In this document: positions 1-8,144 of the stretch, one piece after another
Numbering within the stretch: the stretch's first letter is position 1
Layout: each line of letters begins with the position of its first letter
Assembly: GCA_020845695.1 (NCBI GenBank)
Contig: JADLFG010000029.1
Span: 124,001 to 188,000 of the forward strand
Reading direction: 5' to 3'
From: Thermoleophilia bacterium
GTDB taxonomy: Bacteria > Actinomycetota > Thermoleophilia > Gaiellales > Gaiellaceae
DNA: 64,000 bases
The notes under the pieces: generated by a model
The model's database searches: none
Told to the model about the DNA's origin: nothing
What the model saw: only the letters and a program-made list of their open reading frames with translations
Program-made: the position numbers and the translations under genes

Positions 1-2
1 TC

Positions 3-2168
3 TACCTCCACGACCTGCGGGCCGCTGACCTGGTCTCGGTGAAGCCGCACGCGGCGCCGGTGCTGCACGCGATCGAGTACCTGCTCGGCCGTCTCGACCG
101 CCGCTACCTGACGACGCTGCGCCAGTTCGGAGGGCTCCAGCCGTATCCGAGCCGCAGCAAGGACCCGTTCCCCGTCGACTACCCGACCGGCTCGGTCGGC
201 GTCGGCTCGGCGGCCCCGCTCTTCGGCGCGCTCGCCGACCGCTACGTTGAGACGCGGTTTGGCAGCGGCACCGGCGGGCGGTTCATCTCGCTGCTCGGCG
301 ACGCCGAGCTCGACGAGGGCAACCTCTGGGAGGCGGTGCTCGAGCCGCAGACCCGCGGCCTCGGCAACGTGCTCTGGGTCGTCGATCTCAACCGCCAGAG
401 CCTCGACCGGGTCGTGCCGGTGATCAAGGCCGGCGCGCTCGAGCATCAGTTCGAGGCGGCCGGGTGGCAGGTGCTCGAGCTGAAGTACGGGCGGCGGCTG
501 CGCGAGGCGTTCGGCCGTGACGGCGGTGAGCTCCTGCGCCGCAGGATCGACGAGATGCCGAACCAGCTCTACCAGAGCCTCTTCGGCGCGAGCGACGAGG
601 TCGTCGTCGAGGCGCTCCTCGGCGGTCTCGACCCGGGCGAGCGGCGGCGGCTGGGCGAGCTGCTCGCCGGCTACCGCGGCGAGGTGGGCTCGCTGATCCA
701 GGATCTCGGCGGGCACGACCTCGCCGACATCCTCGACGCGCTGGCGGCGGCCCGGGCGCAGGCCGACCGCCCCGCGATCGTGTTCGCCTACACGATCAAG
801 GGCTACCGGCTGCCGATCGCCGGGCGGCCGCTCAACCACTCGATGCTCCTCGCCGGCGAGCAGATCGATGCGCTGAGAGCCGAGCTCGGCCTGACGCCCG
901 AGACGGAATGGGACGCCTTCGCGCCGGCGAGCCCCGAGGGGCTGGCGTGCGCCGCAGCGCGGGCTCGCCTCGAGCGGCCGGCCGCGCCGCCGTTGCCGCG
1001 GATCGCGGTGCCGGCGGGTCTCTCCGCCCGTGACCCGGACGTCGCCGTCACGCAGGAGGTGGTCGGCCGTGTCCTGCTCGATCTCTCCCGGGTCGAGGGG
1101 CTCGCCGAGCGGGTCGTGACCGTCTCGCCCGATGTCTCCGTCTCGACGAACCTCGGCGGCTGGATCAACAAGGTCGGCGTGTTCGGGCTCGAGGAGGAGC
1201 CAGCCTACGAGGGCGCGGAAGCGTCGCCGCTCGCCTGGCGGGTGACGCCGCTCGGGCGCCACATCGAGCTCGGGATCTCCGAGATGAACCTGTTTCTGGC
1301 GCTCGGCCAGCTCGGCCTGACGCGCGAGCACCAGCGCGAGCAGCTGTTCCCGATCGGCGCGCTCTACGACCCGTTCGTGGCGCGCGGCCTCGACGCGCTC
1401 ATCTACGCGCTCTACTCCGGGAGCCGCTTCGTCGTCCTCGGCACGCCTTCCGGGATCTCGCTCTCGCACGAGGGGGGCGCTCACCAGTCGACGATCACGC
1501 CGTCGGTCGGCCTCGAGCTCCCCGGGCTTACCTACGCGGAGCCGGCGTACGCCCGCGAGACCGAATGGCTGCTCCTCGATGGGCTCTCGCGCCTCCAGGA
1601 CCCGGACGGGGAATCGCTCTACCTGCGCCTGACCACGAAGCCGGTCGAGCAGGCGCCGTTCACCGCGCTGTGCGCCCGCAGGGGCGAGGAGGCCGTGCGC
1701 GCCGACGTGCTGGCCGGCGCCTACTGGCTCAGGGAGGTCGAGCCCGGCCCGGACTCGGTCGTCCTCGCGACGTGCGGCGCGATCATCCCCGAGGTGCTCG
1801 CCGCGGCCGACCTGCTCGAGGCGGAGGAGGGCGTCGCCGCCGGTGTGCTCTGCCTCTCCTCGCCGGATCGCGTCTACCGTGACTGGCGGGCGTGTTGCCT
1901 GACGAATCTCTCCGATCTCGCCTCGAGCCGCCGCCCCTCGCACCTCGAGCGGATCGTCCCGCCGGCGCTGCGCGCTCTCCCCATCGTGACCGTGCACGAC
2001 GCGGCGTCGCACGCGCTCGCTTTCCTCGGGAGCTGCCTCGGTACCCGGGCCGTTCCGCTGGGCGTCGATCGCTTCGGCCAGGCTGGCGACCTCGCCTCCG
2101 TCTACGAGGCCTACGACCTCTCGCCCGGCGCGATCGCGACCGCCGCGCTCGTCGCGCTCGAGCCCTAG
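3..2168 (+). CDS. Homodimeric pyruvate dehydrogenase E1-like (AceE/transketolase superfamily), 5' end cut
   Basis: The frame is open from the window edge, so the N-terminus is missing; the GTG at position 39 is internal because coding sense continues upstream (YLHDLRAADLVSVKPH). About 720 residues are visible. The thiamine diphosphate binding stretch GDAELDEGNLWEAVLEPQ followed by VVDLNRQSLD matches the GDGEMDE...NLQ pattern of AceE-type E1. The C-terminal part (VPLGVDRFGQAGDLASVYEAY) resembles the AceE end (LGTDGFGRSD). AceE decarboxylates pyruvate and feeds acetyl groups to E2 lipoyl domains. AceE proteins are usually near 890 residues, so roughly 150 may lie outside the window. No E2 or E3 gene is adjacent, so a related 2-oxoacid or transketolase-like role cannot be excluded. 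The stop overlaps the stop of the convergent MFS gene. Confidence 0.75.
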   Translation, partial: YLHDLRAADLVSVKPHAAPVLHAIEYLLGRLDRRYLTTLRQFGGLQPYPSRSKDPFPVDYPTGSVGVGSAAPLFGALADRYVETRFGSGTGGRFISLLGDAELDEGNLWEAVLEPQTRGLGNVLWVVDLNRQSLDRVVPVIKAGALEHQFEAAGWQVLELKYGRRLREAFGRDGGELLRRRIDEMPNQLYQSLFGASDEVVVEALLGGLDPGERRRLGELLAGYRGEVGSLIQDLGGHDLADILDALAAARAQADRPAIVFAYTIKGYRLPIAGRPLNHSMLLAGEQIDALRAELGLTPETEWDAFAPASPEGLACAAARARLERPAAPPLPRIAVPAGLSARDPDVAVTQEVVGRVLLDLSRVEGLAERVVTVSPDVSVSTNLGGWINKVGVFGLEEEPAYEGAEASPLAWRVTPLGRHIELGISEMNLFLALGQLGLTREHQREQLFPIGALYDPFVARGLDALIYALYSGSRFVVLGTPSGISLSHEGGAHQSTITPSVGLELPGLTYAEPAYARETEWLLLDGLSRLQDPDGESLYLRLTTKPVEQAPFTALCARRGEEAVRADVLAGAYWLREVEPGPDSVVLATCGAIIPEVLAAADLLEAEEGVAAGVLCLSSPDRVYRDWRACCLTNLSDLASSRRPSHLERIVPPALRALPIVTVHDAASHALAFLGSCLGTRAVPLGVDRFGQAGDLASVYEAYDLSPGAIATAALVALEP

Positions 2169-3367
2169 CCTCCCGCCCCGCCCGCGACTCTCGCCCGGCG
2201 CAGGCGCAACGCGAGTAGGGGCAGCAGGACGAGGGCGGTCGCGGCGGCGGCTGCCGTGTAGACGCCGAACGCGACGCCGTACCCGTCGGTTGCGCCGACC
2301 AGGAAGCCCCCGAGGTAGGTCGACGCGATCCCGCCTCCCATCGCGGCCGCGGCCGCGAGCCCCGAGGCCGTGGCGGCCGCGGCGGAGCCGACGATCGCGG
2401 GCGGCAGCGCGTAGAGCGGACCGAGGCCGCCGGAGATCCCGAGCGCCGACATCGCCGCGACCACGCTCACGGTCGCGTGCGAGACCCCCTCCGACCGGAT
2501 CAGCGCTGCCAGGAGTAGCGGTAGCGCCAGGGCTCCGGTGGCGACCCAGAGCGGCCTGCGCGTCCGGTCGGCGAGCCAGCCGATCCCGAAGGTGGCGGGG
2601 ATGCCGACGAGCGTCATCAGCATCGACGTGGTGCTGATCTGGGCCGTGGAGAGGCCGAGCGTCTCGTCGAGGTACGGCGGGATCCACGTGAACACCCCGT
2701 AGGCGACGAACAGGGCCGCGAACAGGCCGCCGCAGAGGACCAGGAACGTCCGGTTCGCGAGCACCGACGCGACGCGCGGGGCCGCGGCGACCGCCGCCGC
2801 CCGTGCCCCCGCGGTCCCCATCAGGAGCGGAGCCAGGACGGCGCCCGCGAGGTTCGCGGCGGCGAAGGCGAAGAAGGGCCAGCGCCACCCGAGGCCGTCC
2901 TCGAGCAGCGGCGTCGCGAAGAACGCGATCGTCCCGCCGACCGACAGGCCCGAGAGGAAGACCCCGACGCCGATGTTGGCCCGGCGCGGCGGCAGCACGG
3001 TCGTCACGAGCGTCACGCCGGGGGCGTAGATCAGCCCGCCGGCGAAGCCGACGGCGGCGCGGCAGACGAGGAAGGCGGGCAGGCTGGTCGTGAGCGCGAA
3101 CCCGGTGGACGCCGCGGCGCAGAGGACGAGCCCGGCCGTGATCGTCGCGGCAGGCCCGAACCGGGCGGCCAGCCGGCCGGAGAGCACGCTGCCGACGAGG
3201 AAGCCGGCCAGGCAGACGCTCATCAGCGCGCCCGCCTCGGCGTGGCTGAAGCCGAGGTCGTCGACGAAGACCGTGATCAGCGGCGGCACCGCGAAGATCG
3301 CCATGTACGAGAGCCCCACGGCGACGGCCGTGCCGGACACCGCGATCCAGGGGTTGCGCTCGTGCAT
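2165..3367 (-). CDS. MFS transporter, 12 predicted membrane segments
   Basis: A 400-residue hydrophobic protein with alternating membrane helices and the MFS loop 2-3 signature region (GSVLSGRLAARFGPAAT, residues about 65-80), repeated in the second half as GIGWLADRTRRPLWV. It probably moves a small organic solute; the substrate is not readable from sequence. The start is ATG at 3367 (MHERNPWIAVSG), because the longer frame to 3427 would run into the divergent dehydrogenase start and adds a polar, non-membrane extension. Only 53 bases separate it from the divergent tartrate dehydrogenase-like gene, so a dicarboxylate or hydroxy-acid substrate is a reasonable guess. Confidence 0.8.
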   Translation of the reverse strand: MHERNPWIAVSGTAVAVGLSYMAIFAVPPLITVFVDDLGFSHAEAGALMSVCLAGFLVGSVLSGRLAARFGPAATITAGLVLCAAASTGFALTTSLPAFLVCRAAVGFAGGLIYAPGVTLVTTVLPPRRANIGVGVFLSGLSVGGTIAFFATPLLEDGLGWRWPFFAFAAANLAGAVLAPLLMGTAGARAAAVAAAPRVASVLANRTFLVLCGGLFAALFVAYGVFTWIPPYLDETLGLSTAQISTTSMLMTLVGIPATFGIGWLADRTRRPLWVATGALALPLLLAALIRSEGVSHATVSVVAAMSALGISGGLGPLYALPPAIVGSAAAATASGLAAAAAMGGGIASTYLGGFLVGATDGYGVAFGVYTAAAAATALVLLPLLALRLRRARVAGGAGG

Positions 3368-3408
3368 GGGGTGATTCAACTGTTTCAGCACCCGCTCTGC
3401 CAGGTCAC

Positions 3409-3414
3409 TACACT
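3409..3414 (+). promoter_or_regulatory. -10 box TACACT for a leaderless start
   Basis: TACACT lies exactly 6 bases before the GTG start at 3421, placing the transcription start at or next to the start codon. No convincing -35 was seen. The same geometry recurs elsewhere in the window. Confidence 0.5.
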
Positions 3415-3420
3415 CGCCGC

Positions 3421-4461
3421 GTGCCACACCGGATCGCGCTCCTGCCCGGCGACGGCGTCGGCATCGAGGTCACCGCGGAGGCGCGGAAGGTCGTCGATGC
3501 CGCCGGCGTCGCGGTCGAATGGACCGAGCTCGACTGGGGCTCCGCCTACTACCACGAGCACGGGCGGATGATGCCCGCGGACGCGCTCGACGTCGCCCGC
3601 AGCCACGAGGCGATGCTGATGGGGGCGATCGGCCACCCGTCGGTTCCCGACGACGTGGCGCTGTGGGGGTCGATCCTGAGGCTGCGCCAGCAGCTCGACC
3701 TGTGGGCGAACATCCGGCCCGCCAGGCTGCTCCCGGGGGTTCCCTGCCCGCTGGCGCGCCGCGGGCCCGAGCACGTCGACATGCTCTTCGTGCGCGAGAA
3801 CTCGGAGGGCGAGTACTCCGGGGTCGGCGGCCGGGCGCACGAGGGGCTCGACCAGGAGATCGCGATCGAGACCAGCGTCTTCACCCGCGGGGGCATCGAG
3901 CGCGTCATGCGCTACGCATTCGAGCTCGCCGAGCGGCGCCGCGGCGCGGTCACGAGCGCGACCAAGTCGAACGTCGTCCGCTACGCCTACACGCTCTGGG
4001 ACGAGATCGCCGAGGAGACCGCGGCGCGGTATCCCGGCGTCCGCTACGAGCGCGTGATCGTGGACGCGCTCTGCGCGCGCATGGTGCGAAGCCCCGAGAG
4101 CCTCGACGTCGTCGTCGCCTCGAACCTGTTCGGGGACATCCTCACCGACCTCGCGGCGGCGATCCAGGGCGGCATGGGGATGGCGGCCAGCGCGAACGTC
4201 GCGCCCGGTGCAGACGTGCCCGGCCTGTTCGAGCCCGTTCACGGCTCGGCTCCGGACATCGCGGGTCAGGGAATCGGCAACCCGGTCGGGGCGATCTGGA
4301 GCGCCGCGCTGATGCTCGAGCACCTGGGCGAGCGGGAGGCGGCGCAGCGGATCATGCGGGCCCTCGAGGCGGTCTGCCGTGACGGCCCGCGCACGCGGGA
4401 CATCGGCGGGACCGCAGCCACGGCTGAGGTCGGCGACGCCGTGGTCGCCAGGCTCGCCTGA
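3421..4461 (+). CDS. Tartrate dehydrogenase/decarboxylase-like (isocitrate/isopropylmalate dehydrogenase family)
   Basis: 346 residues starting at GTG. It carries the family hallmarks: LLPGDGVGIEV at the N-terminus, WGSAYYHEHGRMMP (typical of tartrate dehydrogenases rather than LeuB), the NIRPARLLPG substrate-binding stretch, RENSEGEYSG, the metal-binding DALCARMV and SNLFGDILTDLAAA segments, and EPVHGSAPDIAGQGIGNPVG near the nucleotide site. Members use NAD and Mn/Mg to oxidise tartrate, D-malate or isopropylmalate. The WGSxYYxxHGRMM motif favours tartrate/D-malate. The gene is monocistronic: the next gene converges after an 8-base gap. Its own -10 box sits 6 bases upstream. It is divergent from an MFS transporter that may import its substrate. 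Confidence 0.82.
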   Translation: MPHRIALLPGDGVGIEVTAEARKVVDAAGVAVEWTELDWGSAYYHEHGRMMPADALDVARSHEAMLMGAIGHPSVPDDVALWGSILRLRQQLDLWANIRPARLLPGVPCPLARRGPEHVDMLFVRENSEGEYSGVGGRAHEGLDQEIAIETSVFTRGGIERVMRYAFELAERRRGAVTSATKSNVVRYAYTLWDEIAEETAARYPGVRYERVIVDALCARMVRSPESLDVVVASNLFGDILTDLAAAIQGGMGMAASANVAPGADVPGLFEPVHGSAPDIAGQGIGNPVGAIWSAALMLEHLGEREAAQRIMRALEAVCRDGPRTRDIGGTAATAEVGDAVVARLA

Positions 4462-4469
4462 GCGCCCGC

Positions 4470-5447
4470 TCAGCGGCTCGCCCGTCCGCGCTCGACGAGC
4501 GCCTGCAGCTCCGGCCCGGTCGGCATCGCGTCCGCGCAGAGCAGTCGCGAGGCGACGAGGGCGCCGGCTGCGTTGGCGAGCTCGACCGCCTCGAACGGGC
4601 CGAGCCCGCCGAGCAGCCCGTGGCAGAGCGCGCCGCCGAACGCATCGCCGGCGCCGAGCCCGCAGACGACCTCGACCGGCAGCGGCGGCAGCACCCGTCG
4701 CTCCGCCGGCGTGGCGGCGAGGACGCCCTCGCCGCCGAGCTTCACGATCGCGAGCTCGAGCCCCCGGGCGAGCAGGGCGTCCGCGGCCGCGTCGGCCTCC
4801 GCCTTCCCGACCGCGACCCGGCACTCCTCGCGGTTGCCGACCGCGATCGTGGCGTGCTCGACGGCGCCGCCGATCACCCGCCGGGCCTCGTCCTCGGCCG
4901 TCCAGAACGACGGCCGGTAGTCGAGGTCGAGGATCGTGTGGCGGCGGCGTCCGCGCGCCTCGAGCAGCCCGCGGGTCGTGCCGCGCGACGGCTCCGCCGC
5001 GAGCGCCCCGCCGCTGACCCAGAAGACCGGCACTGACGTCACGACGCCGGGGTCGACCTCCCCGGGCAGGATCGTCGAGTCGGGCGCGGCGGGCTCGCGG
5101 TAGAAGACGATCGTGGGGTCCTCCGGCGGGTCGAGCGCGGCCAGGACAATCGGCGTGCGGAGCGTGGGGTGGGTGCCGACGAAGCGGGTGTCGACACCGA
5201 ACTCGGCCGCGAGCGCGTGGCGGACGTACTCGCCGGGCGGGTCGTCACCCACCTTGGTGAGAACGGCGGCCCGCCGGCCGAGGCGCGCCGCGGCGACCGC
5301 GACGTTCGTGGGGCTGCCGCCGATCGACTTCTGGAACCGGCGCGCCTCGAGAAAGCTCGCGCCCGGCTCCTCCGCGTAGAGATCGACGCCGATGCGACCG
5401 ACGGTCAGGACCTCGAGCCCGCCGTCCGAAGCGCCCACGCACGTCAC
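4470..5447 (-). CDS. PfkB-family sugar kinase, 5-dehydro-2-deoxygluconokinase (IolC)-like
   Basis: 325 residues from GTG at 5447, four bases after the stop of the upstream cyclodeaminase gene; the longer frame to 5603 only overlaps that gene. Motifs fit IolC: VGRIGVDLYAEEPG, KSIGGSPTNVAVAAARLGRR, TKVGDDPPGEYV, RFVGTHPTLRTPIV and FYREPAAPDS near the N-terminus, and the catalytic anion hole GLGAGDAFGGALCHGLL near residue 270 (Asp of GAGD as base). IolC phosphorylates 5-dehydro-2-deoxy-D-gluconate in inositol breakdown. No other classic iol gene is beside it, so another 2-keto-3-deoxy sugar acid (KDG-like) is an alternative substrate. It is the last gene of a three-gene operon. Confidence 0.78.
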   Translation of the reverse strand: MTCVGASDGGLEVLTVGRIGVDLYAEEPGASFLEARRFQKSIGGSPTNVAVAAARLGRRAAVLTKVGDDPPGEYVRHALAAEFGVDTRFVGTHPTLRTPIVLAALDPPEDPTIVFYREPAAPDSTILPGEVDPGVVTSVPVFWVSGGALAAEPSRGTTRGLLEARGRRRHTILDLDYRPSFWTAEDEARRVIGGAVEHATIAVGNREECRVAVGKAEADAAADALLARGLELAIVKLGGEGVLAATPAERRVLPPLPVEVVCGLGAGDAFGGALCHGLLGGLGPFEAVELANAAGALVASRLLCADAMPTGPELQALVERGRASR

Positions 5448-5451
5448 CGTG

Positions 5452-6393
5452 TCAACGCGGGAGCCGCGCGCCGATCCCGGCCGCGAGCGCGCGGGCGAGC
5501 ACCGCGTCGGCGAACGCCGCGTCGAGCGCGCCGACGCCCAGGTTGCACGCGACCACCCGCCTGGCGGTCGAGCCGCCGGCGAGTGCTGCGCCGACGCTCG
5601 CATGGGGCTCCGGCCAGCCGCGGAAGTGGCCCTGAGCGCGGTAGTACTCGAACTGCGCGACGTCGTCGGTCACGAACAGGCCCGCGTCCGCGATCGGTCC
5701 CACCCGGAACGAGGCATCGAAGTCGAGCGGCAGCGCCAGGTAGCGGTCCCCCAGCCAGTCCGTGTCGATCGGGTCGCCGAGCGCCGCGATCGGCACCCCG
5801 GTGATCACGACCTCGGCGCCCCGCACCGCCTCCCGGGCGCTGCCGGCCGCCTCGACCCCGTCGCCGAGGTCGCCCACCCGCTCCGGATGGACGTCGTAGG
5901 CGGCGAGTACGGCGTCCGGGGAGAGCGCCCGCAGCATGCTGGCGTGGTAGCGACCCTGCTCGCCGCAGCCGACGATCGCGGCCCGCCGCCACCCCCCGGG
6001 GGCCCAGCGGCGGATACAGACGCCACTCGCGGCGGCCGTGCGCGCTGCTGTGATCTCGGCCCCGTCCAGCACGGCCGTCGGGAAGCCCGTCGCGGCGTCG
6101 TTGACGATGATCAGGCCGGAGATGTACGGGAGGCCCCGCGCCTTGTTCTCGGGATACCCCGAGATCCACTTCAGCGCCGCCACGTCCGCGTCGGCGAGGT
6201 ACGCCGGCATCGCGTGGATGAACGCGTCTTCGCGCGGATGGATCCCGGGCTTGGGCGGCAACTCGACACGGCCCGCGGCGAGCGCGACGTACGTTCGCTC
6301 GGCGAGGTCGACTTGGTCGGCGAGCGGCGGCAGGAGGCCCGCGACCTCCCGCCGCGTCAGGTAGACGATCTCGCTCGTGGGCGCCGGGCTCAA
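5452..6393 (-). CDS. Ornithine cyclodeaminase / mu-crystallin family protein
   Basis: 313 residues from TTG at 6393; the start overlaps the stop of the PPOX gene by four bases (TTGA). The family core is clear: KPGIHPREDAFIHAMPAY, ALKWISGYPENKARGLPYI, DGAEITAARTAAASGVCIRRW, then the dinucleotide-binding AAIVGCGEQGRYHASML near residue 140. Members include ornithine cyclodeaminase, alanine dehydrogenase and imine reductases acting on amino or imino acids with NAD(P). The specific substrate cannot be called. It sits between a flavin-binding PPOX protein and an IolC-like kinase in one operon. Confidence 0.8.
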   Translation of the reverse strand: MSPAPTSEIVYLTRREVAGLLPPLADQVDLAERTYVALAAGRVELPPKPGIHPREDAFIHAMPAYLADADVAALKWISGYPENKARGLPYISGLIIVNDAATGFPTAVLDGAEITAARTAAASGVCIRRWAPGGWRRAAIVGCGEQGRYHASMLRALSPDAVLAAYDVHPERVGDLGDGVEAAGSAREAVRGAEVVITGVPIAALGDPIDTDWLGDRYLALPLDFDASFRVGPIADAGLFVTDDVAQFEYYRAQGHFRGWPEPHASVGAALAGGSTARRVVACNLGVGALDAAFADAVLARALAAGIGARLPR

Positions 6394-6788
6394 TGCGGGG
6401 GCTCGACGACACGGGTGGGCTCGATGCGCATGATCACGCGCCGCTCGCCCGGCTGGCGGTACGGGTAGTCGCTACCGATGTACTTGCGCGCGAGCGCGTC
6501 GATCGACGCCTCGGCCGGCTCACCCTCGACGAGCTCGACGACGCGGCCGCGGATCTCGACCCAGTCGTACGGGTTCTCGAAGTCGGTCATCGAGAGCGCC
6601 ACCCGCGGATCGCGGCGGACGTTGCGCTCCTTGAGCCGGCCGATCGCCGTGTTGACGATCACGCCACCGCCGTCGACGTCGACCCACACGGGCGTCGTCG
6701 TCGCCGACCCGTCCTCGTTGATCGTCGCCAGGTGCCAGAACGTCTTCTGCTCGAGCTTGCTTCGGACCGTATCCGGGATCGCTGCCAT
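6390..6788 (-). CDS. PPOX-class flavin/F420-binding protein (pyridoxamine 5'-phosphate oxidase fold)
   Basis: 132 residues from ATG at 6788. The upstream reverse-strand sequence GAGGAGGAGCG is a strong ribosome binding site, and the longer frame to 6881 would overlap the divergent CoA-transferase. Split-barrel motifs: FWHLATINEDGSATTTPVWVDVDG, VNTAIGRLKERNVRRDPRVALSM and WVEIRGRVVEL. This small class (TIGR03618-like) in actinobacteria often uses F420 or flavin for reductions; the cofactor is not determined here. First gene of the reverse-strand operon with the cyclodeaminase-like gene and the kinase. Confidence 0.8.
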   Translation of the reverse strand: MAAIPDTVRSKLEQKTFWHLATINEDGSATTTPVWVDVDGGGVIVNTAIGRLKERNVRRDPRVALSMTDFENPYDWVEIRGRVVELVEGEPAEASIDALARKYIGSDYPYRQPGERRVIMRIEPTRVVEPPH

Positions 6789-6811
6789 CGCTCCTCCTCT
6801 GTGGTTGACGG

Positions 6812-6817
6812 TAGGGT
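6812..6817 (+). promoter_or_regulatory. -10 box TAGGGT for a leaderless start
   Basis: TAGGGT is followed by exactly 6 bases before the GTG of the CoA-transferase gene at 6824, consistent with a leaderless message. It lies in the 35-base gap shared with the divergent PPOX gene. Confidence 0.45.
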
Positions 6818-6823
6818 AATCGC

Positions 6824-7987
6824 GTGCGGCCGCTCGCGGGCTACCGGGTCGTCGCCTGTGAGAACGGGCTGGCGGGGCCACTCTGCTCCCGGCTCCTGGC
6901 TGACCTCGGCGCGGACGTGGTCAAGGTCGAACGTCCCGGCTCCGGGGACGTCACGCGCGGCTGGGACACCGGGGCGGCCGGCCTCGCCACCGGCTTCGTG
7001 TGGATGAACCGGGGCAAGCGCAGCGTCGCCCTCGACCTGAAGACCGAGCCGGCGCGGCGCGCACTCGACCGCCTGATCGAGCGCAGCGACGTGTTCCTCC
7101 AGAACTTCGCCCCCGGGTGGGCGGCGCGGATGGGCCTCGACGAGCCCTCGGTGCGCGGGCTGCGACCCGACATCGTCTACACGGAGATCACCGGCTACGG
7201 CAGCGACGGCCCCTACGCGCACAAGAACGCCTACGACCTCGTCGTCCAGGGCGAAGCCGGGCTGATCACCATGACCGGCACCGAGGCGCAGCCGGCCCGG
7301 ATCTCCGTTCCCGTGGCCGACATCGGCGCCGGCTCCTACGCGGCGATCGGCACGCTCGCAGCCCTGCTTCGCCGCGCCGCAAGCGGCGAGGGCGAGCGGG
7401 TCTCCGTCTCGCTCTTCGACGTCATGCTCGACTGGGTCGGCTACTACCCGCACTTCTGGTGGCATCGCGGCGAGGAGCCGGGACGCTGGGGGACGCGCCA
7501 CCCGCTCTTCTCCCCGTACGGGCCCTACCGGGCGCGCGGCGGGCGGCTGTTCAACCTCGCCGTGCTCTCGCCCGAGCACTGGCGGCGCTTCTGCCTCGAG
7601 GTGGTGGAGCTTCCCGAGCTGCTCGGCGACGAGCGCTTCGACACGATGGAGGGGCGCGCCGCCCACCGGGGCGACCTCGAGCCGGTGCTCGACCGGGCGT
7701 TCGCCGAGCGCGAGGCGGAGGAGTGGGTGGAGCGGCTCGAGCGGGCCGCCATCCCGTGCGGGCTCGTGCGCGAGTTCCGGGAGGTGATGGAGCACCCGCA
7801 GCTCGCCCACAACCACCTCGTCACCGAGGTCGGCTCGCCGGTCGGTCCGATCCCGACGATCGGCAGCCCGATCGCGCTCGACGGCGAGCGGCCCGGGCTC
7901 GGGCCGGTGCCCGCCCTGGGCGAGCACACGCGGGAGGTGCTGGCGGAGCTCGGGCTCGACGCGGACGAGCTTGCCGGGGCGGGCTGA
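6824..7987 (+). CDS. CoA-transferase family III (CaiB/BaiF)
   Basis: 387 residues, GTG start. The N-terminus has the family III pattern LLADLGADVVKVERPGSGD, then MNRGKRSVALDLKTEPARRAL, FLQNFAPGWAARMGLDE and PDIVYTEITGYGSDGPY; the probable catalytic Asp follows in NAYDLVVQGEAGL (about residue 140). These enzymes move CoA between carboxylic acids, usually to activate a substrate for further breakdown. It is the first of three family III genes in the window. The downstream genes (a tiny membrane protein and a DUF457-like protein) are one base and fewer apart, so it may head a short operon. Donor and acceptor acids are unknown. Confidence 0.85.
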   Translation: MRPLAGYRVVACENGLAGPLCSRLLADLGADVVKVERPGSGDVTRGWDTGAAGLATGFVWMNRGKRSVALDLKTEPARRALDRLIERSDVFLQNFAPGWAARMGLDEPSVRGLRPDIVYTEITGYGSDGPYAHKNAYDLVVQGEAGLITMTGTEAQPARISVPVADIGAGSYAAIGTLAALLRRAASGEGERVSVSLFDVMLDWVGYYPHFWWHRGEEPGRWGTRHPLFSPYGPYRARGGRLFNLAVLSPEHWRRFCLEVVELPELLGDERFDTMEGRAAHRGDLEPVLDRAFAEREAEEWVERLERAAIPCGLVREFREVMEHPQLAHNHLVTEVGSPVGPIPTIGSPIALDGERPGLGPVPALGEHTREVLAELGLDADELAGAG

Positions 7988-7988
7988 G

Positions 7989-8144
7989 GTGCCCGAGTGG
8001 GCGCTCTACCTGGGGGCGGGCGCCGTCTACGTCGCGATCGGGGCGTTCTACCCCACGATCCTGTTTGCCTGGTTCGTGGGCATCGGCTACCTCGTCCTCT
8101 GCGTCGTCGTGCTGCCCTGGCTCGTGCGCCGCCGCCAGCGATGA
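7989..8144 (+). CDS. Small (51 residue) membrane protein
   Basis: GTG start one base after the CoA-transferase stop; the TGA overlaps the next gene's ATG (ATGA). The protein begins MPEWALYLGAGAVYVAIGAF, followed by a second apolar stretch (ILFAWFVGIGYLVLCVVVLPWL) and ends with a basic tail RRRQR. That predicts two short membrane helices, or one long hairpin, with the C-terminus inside. No family recognised. The tight coupling on both sides argues that it is a real gene and a likely partner of the following membrane protein. Confidence 0.6.
   Translation: MPEWALYLGAGAVYVAIGAFYPTILFAWFVGIGYLVLCVVVLPWLVRRRQR

Noticed and set aside
4470..5447. Evidence for a complete inositol catabolic cluster
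   Set aside because: Only the IolC-like kinase is convincing; iolB, iolD, iolE or iolA-type genes are not adjacent, so an inositol pathway is not claimed.
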